Positions 5,902-6,057 of a DNA stretch of 6,057 nucleotides are shown here, piece after piece (the stretch's first letter is position 1; each line of letters opens with the position of its first letter). The DNA comes from Bacillota bacterium (GTDB lineage Bacteria; Bacillota; UBA994). The position numbers and the translations under genes are program-made. The DNA lies in contig QLUC01000095.1 in assembly GCA_018725275.1 (NCBI GenBank), positions 1 through 6,057 of the forward strand, given 5' to 3'. Below the pieces are notes generated by a model, which searched no databases, had not been told where the DNA came from, and saw nothing but the letters and a program-made list of their open reading frames with translations.

Positions 5902-6057
5902 ATGATACTTACGCCGAATTCATCCGCCTCTCGCAACCAGCGATACACCAGAACCATGAAGGTTGCAGTGAATGGTTGCAGCAAGGTAATAAGATACGGC
6001 TGGACCGCAAAAGGCAACAATAACTCCAAAATGTAGGCCCCCTACAGCTATTAGCAC
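5898..6057 (-). pseudogene. 3' end of an unidentified membrane protein gene, possibly frameshifted
   Basis: I do not recognise this gene. A minus-strand frame ending at TGA 5900-5898 encodes 47 residues back to a TAG at 6044-6042. It is hydrophobic (PFAVQPYLITLLQPF, then TATFMVLVYRW) and ends in a charged LREADEFGVSII tail, which reads like a genuine membrane-protein C-terminus. A second frame, open from the window edge to 5920, starts VLIAVGGLHFGVIVAF. Removing one T from the TTTT run at about 6008-6011 would join the two into a continuous two-helix segment. So this may be a gene with a one-base frameshift, a sequencing error, or merely a chance small frame. In Bacillus the membrane protease gene spoIVFB lies upstream of rplU, but nothing here identifies it. 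Confidence 0.3.

Noticed and set aside
6032..6046. Inverted repeat TGTAGG-CCC-CCTACA with TTTT after it on the minus strand
   Set aside because: A 6-bp stem with a 3-nt loop and only four T's is too weak to call a terminator, especially inside a possible coding tail.

Overview
This window is a conserved housekeeping locus from a Gram-positive, probably spore-forming Firmicute of the class Clostridia. All confident genes lie on the minus strand, so the operon reads from high to low coordinates: rplU (L21), rpmA (L27), a Spo0B-like gene, obgE, nadD, an LCP-family (LytR-CpsA-Psr) gene, rsfS and a yqeM-like methyltransferase. The assignment rests on this order (known from Bacillus and Clostridia), on the Spo0B-type HDxxNxLQ phosphotransfer motif, on the LCP cell-wall enzyme and on strong AGGAGG-type ribosome binding sites. 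Genus cannot be told from the window.

Layout from the operon's 5' end. Bases 5898-6057 hold what looks like the 3' end of an unidentified membrane-protein gene, apparently with a reading-frame break. A strong sigma-A type promoter (5873-5901) and a structured leader of about 100 nt precede rplU. rplU and rpmA sit 12 nt apart. A strong hairpin with a U-rich tail (5137-5160) follows rpmA, so much transcription probably stops there and the distal genes are likely read at a lower level. The Spo0B-like gene overlaps obgE by 11 nt, nadD follows after 12 nt, and an 83-nt gap leads to the LCP gene. rsfS starts 11 nt after the LCP stop, and rsfS and yqeM overlap by ATGA. Bases 1-407 contain no gene I can support, only one hairpin that may end the operon.

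Functionally the cluster joins ribosome construction (L21, L27, ObgE for 50S maturation, RsfS for 50S silencing) with NAD synthesis (NadD), cell-wall polymer attachment (LCP) and a sporulation-type phosphotransferase. I found no unknown multi-gene system. The points most worth a second look are: rsfS appears to start with the rare codon ATT behind a perfect ribosome binding site; L27 lacks the cleavable N-terminal extension typical of Firmicutes and the Prp protease gene that removes it is also absent between rplU and rpmA; yqeK is missing between nadD and rsfS; and the rplU leader can form alternative hairpins.
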